Below are positions 18,435-28,340 of a stretch of 64,000 nucleotides of DNA, piece by piece. Made by a program: the position numbers and the translations under genes. Location of the stretch: positions 1 through 64,000 of the forward strand of contig CAAFOY010000070.1 in the NCBI GenBank assembly GCA_900764695.1, given 5' to 3'. Source of the stretch: Lachnospiraceae bacterium (GTDB lineage Bacteria > Bacillota_A > Clostridia > Lachnospirales > Lachnospiraceae). Numbering within the stretch: the stretch's first letter is position 1; each line of letters starts with the position of its first letter. The notes beneath the pieces are model-generated. The model ran no database searches, was not told where the DNA came from, and saw nothing but the letters and a program-made list of their open reading frames with translations.

Positions 18435-18692
18435 CTATTTTTCAACTCTCTTTTTTTCAATAAAATCAACGAGACTATGTACACTTTTTAATACATCTCC
18501 GCCTAAATCACTATCATCAATTTCGATATCGAATTTTCTTTCGATTGCTACTAATAATTCTAAGCCATCAACTGAATCCAATCCTATACCCCCTTCAAAT
18601 AGCAACACATCATCTCCAATTTCAGAAGGTTTAATGCTTAAATTTAATTCTTCCACTATTGTTGTTTTTACTTCGTCAAATAACTCTTTCAT
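18435..18692 (-). CDS. Acyl carrier protein (second of two free-standing)
   Basis: An 85-residue acidic carrier protein. The phosphopantetheine serine lies in GLDSVDGLE, followed by FDIEI, the classical ACP helix-II pattern. AAAAGGAG precedes the ATG. It is not closely alike to the ACP at 4867, so the two probably serve different steps, for instance starter activation with the AMP-dependent ligase versus chain extension with the KS and AT. It stands between the ABC permeases and a radical SAM gene. Confidence 0.88.
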   Translation of the reverse strand: MKELFDEVKTTIVEELNLSIKPSEIGDDVLLFEGGIGLDSVDGLELLVAIERKFDIEIDDSDLGGDVLKSVHSLVDFIEKKRVEK

Positions 18693-18796
18693 ATATAATT
18701 CTCCTTTTACAAATTATTTTTTGCTTTCAATACTGTTTTTTATTCATTAATATTGAAACACTCATTTATATTCTTTTCACTATGAATAATTCTTTA

Positions 18797-19585
18797 TCAA
18801 CCACCCGGCGCAGAGTATCTACATAACCCTTTTTTCCATGTAATAATAACAATGACCAAAAGAATGCTAATCCATAGCATACCTTGCCCCACCGCTACTA
18901 ACGGACACCCTAGCTGTCCAATTCCGGCTTTGATAGGATAATATACCATATAAGCAAATGGCGTATGAATCAAAAATCGATCCAATCCCCATGGTAATAT
19001 ATCTAACGGAATTCCACTTCCAGCCAAAACACTTGTTATAGCTTCAATTAGCATAAAAAAAGTTGAGCTTTCTGTTAACCAGAATCCAATCAACCCCAAT
19101 ATCAAATTTACTAAAAAAGATATTAAAATGCCTTCTACTATTAGTACCATAAATAGCATAACTGAACCTGCTTGCAGTCCCATATCAAATCCCACTAATT
19201 CAGCAACAGTAATCACAACCAATAATTGAAAAATGCATTTAGGCAATGATTCTCCTATCAATTTTCCTATAAATATACAAAAATGCCTTGTCAAATGATT
19301 GATTGGTTCTACCAAATAACTTGTTAACAACCCATGTCGTATCTCAGCACAAATGTCAGCTCCTACTGAAACACTAAAAAACATTGTGATTATGGAACTC
19401 ATTGTTACATATGTAAGCATTAAATTGCTATCGTAACTTCCTATATCACCTGTCTGCAAAATAATTTGCCAGAAGATCAGTAACGGTATGAGTCCTATTG
19501 TATTAAACAAATTTATTAAGTAGTTTCCTCTAAATTGTAATGAATTTTGTATGGACATTCTAATAATTCGCACATATCTTGACAT
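18797..19585 (-). CDS. ABC-2 type permease (second subunit)
   Basis: An integral membrane protein of 262 residues with about six hydrophobic segments and a basic N-terminus. It is the partner of the permease at 19597, 11 bp upstream, with the ATPase at 11319. The segment with ICAEIRHGLLTSYLVEP is the cytosolic loop typical of ABC-2 permeases of the PF06182 (DUF990-like) kind. The transporter probably exports the finished molecule or confers immunity. GGAGGATAAA precedes the ATG. Confidence 0.88.
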   Translation of the reverse strand: MSRYVRIIRMSIQNSLQFRGNYLINLFNTIGLIPLLIFWQIILQTGDIGSYDSNLMLTYVTMSSIITMFFSVSVGADICAEIRHGLLTSYLVEPINHLTRHFCIFIGKLIGESLPKCIFQLLVVITVAELVGFDMGLQAGSVMLFMVLIVEGILISFLVNLILGLIGFWLTESSTFFMLIEAITSVLAGSGIPLDILPWGLDRFLIHTPFAYMVYYPIKAGIGQLGCPLVAVGQGMLWISILLVIVIITWKKGLCRYSAPGG

Positions 19586-19596
19586 TTTATCCTCCT

Positions 19597-20382
19597 TTAA
19601 CCCCCAGAACCTCTATATCTTTGTAATCCCCTCAAAAGGATAATACTGCTAATTCCTATCCATACAAATGCTGTGGCAATTGAAGATGTTACCTCTATAA
19701 TAGTCGTTCCAAAAATCAATGTTTTAGCAGCAGGATTTGCTACTAAAGTTAAAGGAATAATTAGCGTAAATACAAATCGAATCTTGAGTGGATAAATCTC
19801 CGCTGGAAAAGAACGAAAATCATAAGTCGAATAGTGAATAGATTCCAATCCCTGTGTTTTTTTGAACCAAAATGCTGTATACATCAGCGAAAAAAACATT
19901 CCATAAACAATTAAGACTCCACATATAATTTGTATTAAGTAAACTACAAATGATAATATTGTAATGGTACAGGCTGTTTTTTTACATCCCCACCACACTA
20001 TTCCTATTCCAATCAAAACTTGAACTATTCCACTTAAATCCACCGTTTTAAAACTTACAGAAAAACCTGCTGGTAATGGCTTTAACAATATCTGATCTAG
20101 TTCTCCGCTATTAATATTCATCCCTAAATTTAATCCATTAATAAGTAAAAACGCTGTAAATAGATAATTAACTATATAATGGGTGCCAAACAAAATATAT
20201 AAAGAATCAGTTTCCCAACCAGCAATTGTTTCATAACGGCTTGTAACAATATTGAGAAACACCAACGTACCCAATAGCCACGACAAATCAGTAATAATAC
20301 GTATAATAAAATTTGTTCTAAATAACATTTCACGCATAATACACATCCTAGTATAGTACATAACAATTCTTATATATTTCAT
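19597..20382 (-). CDS. ABC-2 type permease (first subunit)
   Basis: A 261-residue membrane protein with about six membrane-spanning segments and the loop NINSGELDQILLKPLP, characteristic of the ABC-2 permease family PF06182. Its start overlaps the stop of the carbamoyltransferase gene by 4 bp, so export and the carbamoylation step are translationally linked. The two permeases form a heterodimer in related systems. The substrate is inferred from context only. Confidence 0.88.
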   Translation of the reverse strand: MKYIRIVMYYTRMCIMREMLFRTNFIIRIITDLSWLLGTLVFLNIVTSRYETIAGWETDSLYILFGTHYIVNYLFTAFLLINGLNLGMNINSGELDQILLKPLPAGFSVSFKTVDLSGIVQVLIGIGIVWWGCKKTACTITILSFVVYLIQIICGVLIVYGMFFSLMYTAFWFKKTQGLESIHYSTYDFRSFPAEIYPLKIRFVFTLIIPLTLVANPAAKTLIFGTTIIEVTSSIATAFVWIGISSIILLRGLQRYRGSGG

Positions 20383-22325
20383 ATATTAACCCCTTCTTCT
20401 TTGTATTCTATATTAGTATTGCCATACAGGTCATAATTGTTCCTATACTTACTAATTATCTTTCTTAATGCTTTCACATCTTTTTCCAACGTAATATCAA
20501 AGTTGTGTAATACTTCATTAATTTTATAAATATACATTTCTGCAATATCTAACTGATATGGATTCCATTTTGATAATAATCTGTCATTTCCATAGTTTTT
20601 TTTAAAGTATTTGCGCTCTCTTTCGAGTGGTTTATCTTCCTTATATATATTATGATTACAAAGTTCAACTCTGTTTCCATTTACATAAACGATCCTAATT
20701 CCTTTTCGAAGGGCAAAGTTGAAAGCCTCTGTGATTTTATTTATTATAGGCTCACCTTTATCGTTAAGCGAAGTATTACATATAATAGGAATTCCTGTCT
20801 TTTCATAAATTCCTTTCAAAATGGAATAAATTCTTTTATCATCATTTTCTGTAACGGTCTGGACTCGCGCACTACCATCTAAATGCAATATTGCCTCTAC
20901 TTTAGCTTTCTTGTCCTCTTTTATTTGAAAATTATTAAGCATATAAGCTGACGGAAAAGAGTCTTTAAACCATTCTTCTCTTTCTTCTTCCAATACAATT
21001 GGTGCAACAGGTCTCCACCATTCGCGTTTTTTATATATATTTAGTAAATTCTTTGACTCTATTTTTGCAGGATTTGCTAATATACTCCTGTGACCAAGAG
21101 CACGTGGTCCAACTTCACTTCTATCATCGAACCAGACTACAGGTTCATTAATAATGTCATCTACCGCATAATCGGTTCCAAAATGAACATTCTTCACAAA
21201 TAAATTAAATTTTTCAATAGCTTCTTTTAAATCGTTATCTGCATTACCATAATATGCTGTATTAAATTGAAACTCAAAACTTTGACACTTTTTAAAAAAA
21301 TAGTAAAGTCCCATTCCAATGGCAATTCCACTATCATTAACACATGGGCAACATAGTTGACCTTTAAAACCAAATTTATGAACAATATTTGTATTTGTCG
21401 GACAATTTAGTGCATATCCACCTGAAAGTGATATGTATGTGTCTTTTGGGTCTAGATTATAATTATCCAAAATTTTTCCAACTACTTTATTAACACATTC
21501 CAAAGATGCTTCTTGTACAAATTTCATCATCATACTAATTTTATTTTCTTTTTCTGTAAAACGTTCATCATATCCGCTACAGATTTCATCTATTTTCTCT
21601 TTTGGATACGATAATATATAATTTGAAAAATCAAGCAATGTGTTTATATTTTCAATTATATCTGTTAAATTATACACATCTGCCAATACAGGTGACTCTA
21701 TCTTTATCCTTGCTGTAGTTGCATAAGCAAGTGCCATCAATGTTCCCTCTGGTATATGATATCGTTGTGCAAGATAATACCAATATGGACCAGGTGACGG
21801 AATTGGAAAAAATTCAACATCTCCCTTTATAGATATCGCACCACAAAATTCATTTTTTTTATATGCATTTTTATCAACTAAATAATCTGAACCTGCATCA
21901 AATGATAGTGCAATAATATTTTGATTACGAAATATGTCTGTATCCATCACCATAGATGAAAATAGATGACATACGGAGTGATATGTGATATTTACTATAT
22001 CTTTCACACTATGATAGTCATCACAAGTTGACAATTCTGGAAGTCCAATAACCTCTTGCATATCATTTAATGTTAAAGAAACTTCACTCAGTAGAATATC
22101 AATGAATTCAACAGCATCCGATTTTTCATAAAAAGCTACATCATGATGCTTTATGCCAGATATTCTTTCAAATTCCCAATGATGAACTATTTCCACATAT
22201 TTTTCTGTCTTTCTAAATAGGGTCATATTATGATCATGTCTCACTGAACTATTAAAAATATGAAAAATTGGATCAATTTCCGAATAAATTGTTAAATAAT
22301 AACCATCTTTTAACTCATCTATCAT
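20379..22325 (-). CDS. O-carbamoyltransferase (NodU/CmcH/TobZ family)
   Basis: A 648-residue carbamoyltransferase that would use carbamoyl phosphate and ATP to place a carbamoyl group on a hydroxyl, as TobZ does on tobramycin, through a carbamoyl-adenylate intermediate. The N-terminal Kae1-like domain has YHSVCHLFSS and LSFDAGSD, the iron-binding histidines and aspartate, and LSGGYALNCPTN. The C-terminal Sua5-like half has RSEVGPRALGHRS and NTSLNDKGEP. The product of the cluster is therefore expected to carry a carbamate. A second, decayed copy lies at 25393-25900. The gene ends in a 4 bp overlap with the ABC permease. Confidence 0.95.
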   Translation of the reverse strand: MIDELKDGYYLTIYSEIDPIFHIFNSSVRHDHNMTLFRKTEKYVEIVHHWEFERISGIKHHDVAFYEKSDAVEFIDILLSEVSLTLNDMQEVIGLPELSTCDDYHSVKDIVNITYHSVCHLFSSMVMDTDIFRNQNIIALSFDAGSDYLVDKNAYKKNEFCGAISIKGDVEFFPIPSPGPYWYYLAQRYHIPEGTLMALAYATTARIKIESPVLADVYNLTDIIENINTLLDFSNYILSYPKEKIDEICSGYDERFTEKENKISMMMKFVQEASLECVNKVVGKILDNYNLDPKDTYISLSGGYALNCPTNTNIVHKFGFKGQLCCPCVNDSGIAIGMGLYYFFKKCQSFEFQFNTAYYGNADNDLKEAIEKFNLFVKNVHFGTDYAVDDIINEPVVWFDDRSEVGPRALGHRSILANPAKIESKNLLNIYKKREWWRPVAPIVLEEEREEWFKDSFPSAYMLNNFQIKEDKKAKVEAILHLDGSARVQTVTENDDKRIYSILKGIYEKTGIPIICNTSLNDKGEPIINKITEAFNFALRKGIRIVYVNGNRVELCNHNIYKEDKPLERERKYFKKNYGNDRLLSKWNPYQLDIAEMYIYKINEVLHNFDITLEKDVKALRKIISKYRNNYDLYGNTNIEYKEEGVNI

Positions 22326-22376
22326 TTTGCCACTCTCTTTTAATTATTTTTTTCTATTGCTAACTATATCTTCTAA

Positions 22377-23585
22377 CTATAATTCGAAATTATAATTCGC
22401 CACTATCTCTTTATAATTATTTTGTATTTTACAAATAGCATTAAATATGTCATCAATATCTTCCTTCGTACCCAAAAAAAAGGACTGTTCAAACCAAATA
22501 GCTTCTTTTGCACATGCCTTTTCTGCAACAGGACACTCTCGATAAAATTCTTTTAACGGACTACTATAATATAATGGTTTTTTATATCCTGCATAGCAAT
22601 GAATTCCTTCTGCTTGAATGGCTGCAAGAAAACGATGCCTTGGAATACCATAAAATTTTTCAGAATAATAACGACAGATAAATATATGAAGTCCATGCTT
22701 TGTAACCCTATCATCTTCAACTAACGGTTTTAAAAAAGGTATTTCTTTTAGTAATTTTCTAAAATATGTTATATTTTGATTACGTAAATTCTGTAATTGT
22801 TCAAAATTTTGATACTGAGATAACAACAATGAAGCTGATATAGGTGAAAAACGTAGATTTTCTCCTAATTCGTAATATTTATCCCAATCGCCTCCTTTTT
22901 CACGTCCCATATTGTGCTGTGACCAACACTTTTTATATAACTTTAAGTCTGTTGTACCAATAAATCCACCTTCCCCACATGTCAAATTTTTAGCTGCATG
23001 GAAACTAAAACATGCAATGTCACCCCAACTACCTACTGGTTTTCCTCTCCACTCTGCGCCATGTGCATGCGCACAATCTTCAATCACCTTTAAATTGTTT
23101 TTTTGAACAATTGGCATAATACGATCAAAATCAACTGGCTGTCCTCCAAAGTGTACCAACACCACCCCTCTTGTTTGTGATGTGATTGCTTTTTCTATTT
23201 GTATAGAATCAATGTTATAAGTATCTTCATCTATATCTACAAATATTGGCTTAAGACCAGCTTTTAAAATACAAAATGCACTAGCAACATATGTATACGG
23301 AGTAACTAGTATTTCTGATCCTGGTTCTAAATCCAAAACTTGCATTGCTAGATTCAAAGCTGCTGTTCCATTAACCACGCCAATACCATATCCTAGACTG
23401 TGTCTTTTTATAAATAACTCTTCAAATTCATCTACTTCATTACGAGTATTTCCCATTCCACGATACCATGAACTGTTTTTTAGTGCTTCCGCAATAAACT
23501 TCAAGTCATATTCACTAATACGTGGCCACCGCGGAAAAGGTCTACTTCTAATAGGCACCCCCCCTTTTATTGCCAATTTTGACAT
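22377..23585 (-). CDS. DegT/StrS-family PLP aminotransferase
   Basis: A 402-residue type-I-fold sugar aminotransferase. The PLP lysine is in SFHAAKNLTCGEGG (Lys199), and the aspartate and histidine pattern EDCAHAHGA precedes it. The opening residues (LAIKGGVPIR) and EDCAHAHGA resemble the cyclitol and AHBA-synthase-like group (BtrS, StsC, RifK) more than the plain 4-keto-hexose enzymes. It could transaminate a keto-sugar or an inosose using glutamine or glutamate. No 2-deoxy-scyllo-inosose synthase or AHBA shikimate genes are in the window. GGAGG precedes ATG 23585. Amino donor and substrate are unknown. Confidence 0.95.
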   Translation of the reverse strand: MSKLAIKGGVPIRSRPFPRWPRISEYDLKFIAEALKNSSWYRGMGNTRNEVDEFEELFIKRHSLGYGIGVVNGTAALNLAMQVLDLEPGSEILVTPYTYVASAFCILKAGLKPIFVDIDEDTYNIDSIQIEKAITSQTRGVVLVHFGGQPVDFDRIMPIVQKNNLKVIEDCAHAHGAEWRGKPVGSWGDIACFSFHAAKNLTCGEGGFIGTTDLKLYKKCWSQHNMGREKGGDWDKYYELGENLRFSPISASLLLSQYQNFEQLQNLRNQNITYFRKLLKEIPFLKPLVEDDRVTKHGLHIFICRYYSEKFYGIPRHRFLAAIQAEGIHCYAGYKKPLYYSSPLKEFYRECPVAEKACAKEAIWFEQSFFLGTKEDIDDIFNAICKIQNNYKEIVANYNFEL

Positions 23586-24213
23586 TTCTTTTGCCTCCTA
23601 TGCTTTATTTTCAAAATAGATAATCTAAAAACTACTCATTTTTCATAACTTTTATTAGACAATATGTCACGCTCATTAATTAATATTATTTTTTGCAAGA
23701 ATGTTTTTAGTATCAATAACGTGTAAATAAACATCTAAAGTTTTATACATTCAATTTATCCACAATATATTTTAATTGTCATAATATTCCAATAAATTAT
23801 TCAACTTGATTTTAAACCAGCTAATAAAATATTATTCAACTTAGATTGTGACAATTTTTTCTACGACTTTATCGTTAATAAGTGTTTCGTTACAACTCAA
23901 AATTATGTACATACGATATTATGTCATAAATATTTCAATGTAATAATAATTCTCTTCCATTAAGAAATAATTGTTGAACATTCTTTGAACTTTCACTCTG
24001 TAAAATTAACTTTAATATCATCAAACTCAAATTTAGAAGAATTTGTCCAATTATCACATATTTACAATAAAAATTACAAACATCTATTAATTCTATATAT
24101 TTTTTACACATAATTAGTTTCCTATGCTAATTTATGTATAATCAATCTCAAACAAATGTTCAAATTACAGTATCTTAAGGAATCCTCTTCTATAAACAAG
24201 TTTTTGCTCTAAT
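23586..24213. other. 628-bp AT-rich non-coding gap
   Basis: This stretch is very AT-rich and shows no open frame with a start and ribosome site on either strand. A 12-bp direct repeat (ATTATTCAACTT) occurs at 23796-23807 and 23831-23842, 35 bp apart. Nothing else is recognised. It may hold a promoter for the aminotransferase half of the operon or be worn-out coding sequence, like the carbamoyltransferase remnant 1.2 kb to the right. Confidence 0.6.
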
Positions 24214-25182
24214 TTAGCCATGTTCCTCCAATAACTTAATTAAGTCTAGTGCAATATGCTCTTCAAAATCAGCAATTTCAATTATTTTTTCAGGTATTCG
24301 TATCAAAGAATTCCTGTCATCTCTATTTAACTGACATTTTATTGCCAAAAAGGAAACTACTCTCCATTGTCGCGCTGCTTGTTTCAGACGATTTGATATA
24401 GAAATTAATTTCTTAACATTGTATTGTTTTGCCAAAAATTCCAACGTAATTGAAAAATAATTACGTCCTTTTTGAAGCAATCCTACCTTTGAAACTAAAG
24501 GTATTGGATTTTCAATCCAGCTTGGTACACCATCTTTCAAATCATCTATCTCACGCTCAAGTTCATAAGCTAATTTTCTCATTAAAATGAAAGAGTTGTG
24601 TTTGGTATTTATTCCCAAATGATTTATTGTACTACCTATTATTGCTTTCCAGTTTATGCTTTTATATAGCTTATTTGTTTTTGAAAAAGTAATGTATGGA
24701 CCACATCCCTTTAAAAATAATTCTACTGATAATCTTTCTTCAAACCTGTTAAGATTCACATCCATACAAATGAAACTCCGACTTTTTTTTTCGAACCCTA
24801 CCACTAGACAAAAATGTGCATTATATTCATGTTTACGTGGATGCCAAGGACAAAAATGCGAATTAATATATACTAATACTGGCCGTTTCTCTTCAAGTTC
24901 TTTATAAATAACTGCTAATAATTTCTCTGCTATAGTTTCATTATGCCAGGTTATTTTTATCCCATAATAATCTTCCATACATTTCCAAGCATCAAAACGA
25001 AATGCATGAATTTTATTCCATAACAGATTTTCTTGTCCAGGCATTATTTCTCTAATGTCAAACCACCAAGAACCGGCACCTATTATTTCACTATCAAAAT
25101 TGCATATACTTTTTGCCACTGATTCTATTGCACTATATAAACAATCTGAAGTTTTCTCATCCGTAGATTCTAATGATAACAC
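24214..25182 (-). CDS. BtrH-like acyltransferase candidate
   Basis: A 322-residue protein that aligns end to end with the first 330 residues of the fusion at 2927. Both have Cys14 in a [DN]C[LI] context, a CPW motif (here 111 to 113), a histidine followed two residues later by cysteine (His123), and an aspartate in a CMD/CID setting (Asp141). The pattern fits the BtrH N-terminal family with a papain- or peptidase C39-like fold. BtrH moves an acyl group from a carrier protein to an aminoglycoside amine. The start is GTG at 25182; it puts the cysteine at the same position as in the paralog, although the ribosome site is weak. It is flanked by non-coding DNA. Function is inferred. Confidence 0.6.
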   Translation of the reverse strand: MLSLESTDEKTSDCLYSAIESVAKSICNFDSEIIGAGSWWFDIREIMPGQENLLWNKIHAFRFDAWKCMEDYYGIKITWHNETIAEKLLAVIYKELEEKRPVLVYINSHFCPWHPRKHEYNAHFCLVVGFEKKSRSFICMDVNLNRFEERLSVELFLKGCGPYITFSKTNKLYKSINWKAIIGSTINHLGINTKHNSFILMRKLAYELEREIDDLKDGVPSWIENPIPLVSKVGLLQKGRNYFSITLEFLAKQYNVKKLISISNRLKQAARQWRVVSFLAIKCQLNRDDRNSLIRIPEKIIEIADFEEHIALDLIKLLEEHG

Positions 25183-25392
25183 TTTCTAATTTCATCTCCC
25201 TTCTATAGAAAAGTACAACAATCCCCATTAACTAAATACAAGGTCTCATCTTGTAAACTACCTCCGATCATTTTTTCTATTTACGTCAAACCTACTTTTG
25301 TATTGAATAAATAGAAAAATTGAATATATCCAACTTTTATTATTCATGTGTAAAATGCAATCCATACTATTGAATAAAACTTTAGATTAAAT

Positions 25393-25900
25393 AGTTGCCA
25401 CATAAGATAATAACTATGTTTTTAAATATCTTTTTTAATACCTACATCTTTTATCAATATGAGATTAAAATTGTGCAATACTTCATTAATTTTATAAATA
25501 TGCATTTCTGCAGATTCCATTTTGATAATAAGTTATCAATTCCATAGTTTTTGTCGTCTCTTTCGAGTGGTTTATCTTCCTTATATATATTATGATTACA
25601 AAGTTAAACTCTGTTTCCATTTACATAAATAATACGAATTCCTTTTCGAAGTGCAAAGTTGAATGCCTATGTGACTTTATTTATGATAGGCTCATCTTTA
25701 TCGTTAAACAAAGTATTACATTCAATTTTTCACAAAAAGCTACATCATGATGCTTTTGGTCTGGTATTCTTTCAAATTCTCAATGATGAACTATTTTACC
25801 CTTTTTCCTATCTTTCTATACAATATCATTGACAATCATGACTCACTGGACGATTAGAGATACGAAAAAATTTAATTAATTTTCAAATAAATTGTAATAT
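25393..25900 (-). pseudogene. Decayed, internally deleted copy of the carbamoyltransferase gene
   Basis: Bases 25393-25725 resemble 20425-20785, the end of the carbamoyltransferase gene, and 25726-25900 resemble about 22117-22290, its beginning. The middle, about 1.3 kb of the gene, is missing. Long identical stretches remain, such as those around 25561-25600. Frameshifts and stops break the frame, so no protein is made. Orientation is the same as the intact gene. It shows that this cluster once had two carbamoyltransferases or was assembled by duplication. Confidence 0.8.
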
Positions 25901-25912
25901 CACTCCTCGCCA

Positions 25913-26854
25913 TTATAAGTCTATTTTTTCATAATTAAAAAATGCTAATGTCTTTGTAATGCCTTGTCGAATATCGGTTACCGGTTCCCATTTTAGATAT
26001 TTCTTCGCTGTAGTAATATCTGGATTTCTCCTTTTGGGATCATCTTTTAGGATAGGCATAAATTTCACTGAAAGCTTTTCTCCTACTATTTCACTAAAAA
26101 TATCTACTAAGTCAATAATTTTATACTCCTGTTGATTGCCTAAATTAACTGGTAATTGATAATCTACTTCCATTAACCTTAATATTCCCTCTATCAAGTC
26201 ATCTATGTACATAAAACTCCTACTATGTGTTCCATCTCCATATACGCTAAGCGAATCGCCTTCTATTATTTGTTTAATAAAATTTGTAATAACTCGTCCG
26301 TCGTTTAAATTCATTCTTGGCCCATATGTGTTAAAAATACGAATCACTCTGATTGGAATTTCATATTTTTTATGCATTGCATATATCATTGCTTCCGCAT
26401 ACCTTTTGGATTCATCATAACAACTTCTCTCACCAAACGAATTAACATTCCCCCAATACTCTTCTGGTTGTGGGGAGATAAGTGAATCTCCATATACTTC
26501 ACTCGTTGATGCATAGAAAAATTTCGCCTTTTTTTTAATACATAACTCAAGTAAGTGAAATGTTCCTTCACCATTAACCCTAAGCGTTTCAATTGACTTC
26601 TTCATATACTTAGGTGGACTAGCTGGACTTGCAAAGTGCATAATCCAATCTAACTCTCCTTCGATAAAATCAATTGGTTTAATAACATCCCACTCTACAA
26701 AATTAAATCCCTGATATTTTATTAAGTGATTAATATTTGATTCACTTCCTGTAATATAATTATCTATTCCTATTACTTCGTGTTTTTCTTCTAAAAATCG
26801 TTGTGCAAGATTACTTCCTATAAATCCTGCAACACCGGTGATTAAAATTCTCAT
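25913..26854 (-). CDS. UDP-glucuronate decarboxylase (UDP-xylose synthase)
   Basis: A 313-residue short-chain dehydrogenase/reductase that would convert UDP-glucuronate to UDP-xylose. The NAD-binding GVAGFIGS motif is at the N-terminus, the catalytic YDESKR (YxxxK) follows, and FNTYGPRM and GNQQEYKI are typical of UXS enzymes. The length is right for the soluble bacterial form. Its start overlaps the stop of the UDP-glucose dehydrogenase gene by 4 bp, and the two form a complete UDP-glucose to UDP-xylose route. This fits a pentose-containing product. Confidence 0.9.
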   Translation of the reverse strand: MRILITGVAGFIGSNLAQRFLEEKHEVIGIDNYITGSESNINHLIKYQGFNFVEWDVIKPIDFIEGELDWIMHFASPASPPKYMKKSIETLRVNGEGTFHLLELCIKKKAKFFYASTSEVYGDSLISPQPEEYWGNVNSFGERSCYDESKRYAEAMIYAMHKKYEIPIRVIRIFNTYGPRMNLNDGRVITNFIKQIIEGDSLSVYGDGTHSRSFMYIDDLIEGILRLMEVDYQLPVNLGNQQEYKIIDLVDIFSEIVGEKLSVKFMPILKDDPKRRNPDITTAKKYLKWEPVTDIRQGITKTLAFFNYEKIDL

Positions 26855-28209
26855 CGTCCTACTCCTATAATTCTAAATCCTATACTTTTCATTTTTTCTT
26901 GATCCAAGCAATTCCTTCCATCAAATAATAGTGGAAATCTCATCTTTTCTTTAATAGCATTCCAGTCAATTTTTTGGAACATCGACCAAGATGTTGCTAA
27001 CACGACTCCATCTGCCTGCTCAAACAAATCTTCTAATGATTTCACATATTCTATTTCCATTCCTTCAAATTGTATTTTTGCTCTTTCCATAGCTACTGGA
27101 TCATATGCTCTTACCTTCGCATTCAATTTTAAAAGTTCTTGTGCTATATCAATAGCAGGTGAATCCCTTAAATCATCTGTACCAGGTTTAAATGTTAATC
27201 CCATAATACCTATAGTCTTTCCAGCTACAATTTTTAATTCCGATTGAATTTTTTTGACCGCAAGCTTTCTCATATCATAATTTAATTTTCTACATTCATT
27301 AACAATGTTCAAATTTATATCATATTCTTTTGCTATATGCATGAGTGCATCTGTATCTTTTCCAAAACAACTTCCTCCCCAACCAATTCCTGCTTCTAAA
27401 AAACTTTTACCTATTCTCTTATCCAGTCCTATCCCATTTGCAACATCAATGATATCTGCACCTATTCTTTCAGACAAACATGCAATTTCATTTATAAAAC
27501 TAATCTTTAATGCCAAAAAAGCATTTGCCGAATACTTAATAAGTTCTGCCGTAACAATATTTGTTTCAAAAATAACAGGCTTACTTTCATACTGCACTTC
27601 CTCTATGTGTGATGGCGGAATAAAAGTTCTCTTCACAATTGGCTCATAAAGTGATAGTAACTTTTTTTTTGCATACTCATTATCTGCTCCTAATATAATT
27701 CTATCAGGATACAACATATCATAAATAGCAGAGCCCTCCCTCAGGAATTCAGGATTGGATACAATATGAAACAATTTTTTAGTTCCATATTTTTTTTTAA
27801 GTTCTTCGTCGATTCTGGATTGCATCCAATTCCCACTTCCGATTGGTACAGTAGATTTATTCACGATAATAACATCTTCCTTAATTAAATGCTGTACAAG
27901 ATAATTAACCACTTCGCGTATATTTTTATCACTTGGAGAACCATCTTCTTTAGAAGGAGTTCCTACTGCAACAAATACTATTTCACTATTCTTTAGTGCC
28001 AGTGCATAATCTTCTGTAAATGTAATGTTATCTCTAATTTTATAAAATAATTCTTCCAATCCTGGTTCATAGATGGGTAAAATCCCTTGATTCAATTTAG
28101 CTATCTTTTGTTTATCACTATCAATGCACACTACATCATTGCCTAAATAAGCATGAACTATGCCCGTTACAATACCTACATAGCCCACACCAATTACTGT
28201 AACATTCAT
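26851..28209 (-). CDS. UDP-glucose 6-dehydrogenase
   Basis: A 452-residue UDP-glucose dehydrogenase that oxidises UDP-glucose to UDP-glucuronate with two NAD+. The N-terminus has GVGYVGIV, the centre carries the catalytic cysteine in GGSCFGKDT, and the C-terminal UDP-binding domain has GLTFKPGTDDLRDSPA. The length is normal for the family. It is paired with the decarboxylase by a 4 bp overlap. GGAGG precedes the ATG. Such pairs occur in calicheamicin and orthosomycin pathways for pentose supply, and also in capsule clusters. Confidence 0.95.
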   Translation of the reverse strand: MNVTVIGVGYVGIVTGIVHAYLGNDVVCIDSDKQKIAKLNQGILPIYEPGLEELFYKIRDNITFTEDYALALKNSEIVFVAVGTPSKEDGSPSDKNIREVVNYLVQHLIKEDVIIVNKSTVPIGSGNWMQSRIDEELKKKYGTKKLFHIVSNPEFLREGSAIYDMLYPDRIILGADNEYAKKKLLSLYEPIVKRTFIPPSHIEEVQYESKPVIFETNIVTAELIKYSANAFLALKISFINEIACLSERIGADIIDVANGIGLDKRIGKSFLEAGIGWGGSCFGKDTDALMHIAKEYDINLNIVNECRKLNYDMRKLAVKKIQSELKIVAGKTIGIMGLTFKPGTDDLRDSPAIDIAQELLKLNAKVRAYDPVAMERAKIQFEGMEIEYVKSLEDLFEQADGVVLATSWSMFQKIDWNAIKEKMRFPLLFDGRNCLDQEKMKSIGFRIIGVGR

Positions 28210-28340
28210 ATACCTCCTCCCTCCTACATATTCTTATCTACATTTACTGGTAAAGTTTATCATCCTCTTTAAATATCAACAAATTAATACTAATATGAAG
28301 ATTTACTCCCAAAATTTATTTTCAATTCCTTATCACAATG

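Noticed and set aside
23796..23842. 12-bp direct repeat ATTATTCAACTT in the 628-bp gap
   Set aside because: A single pair in very AT-rich DNA; too short to call an operator or attachment site.
25913..28209. UDP-glucose dehydrogenase and decarboxylase as part of a capsule locus
   Set aside because: No polymerase, flippase or chain-length genes are nearby, while PKS, ACP and carbamoyltransferase genes are.
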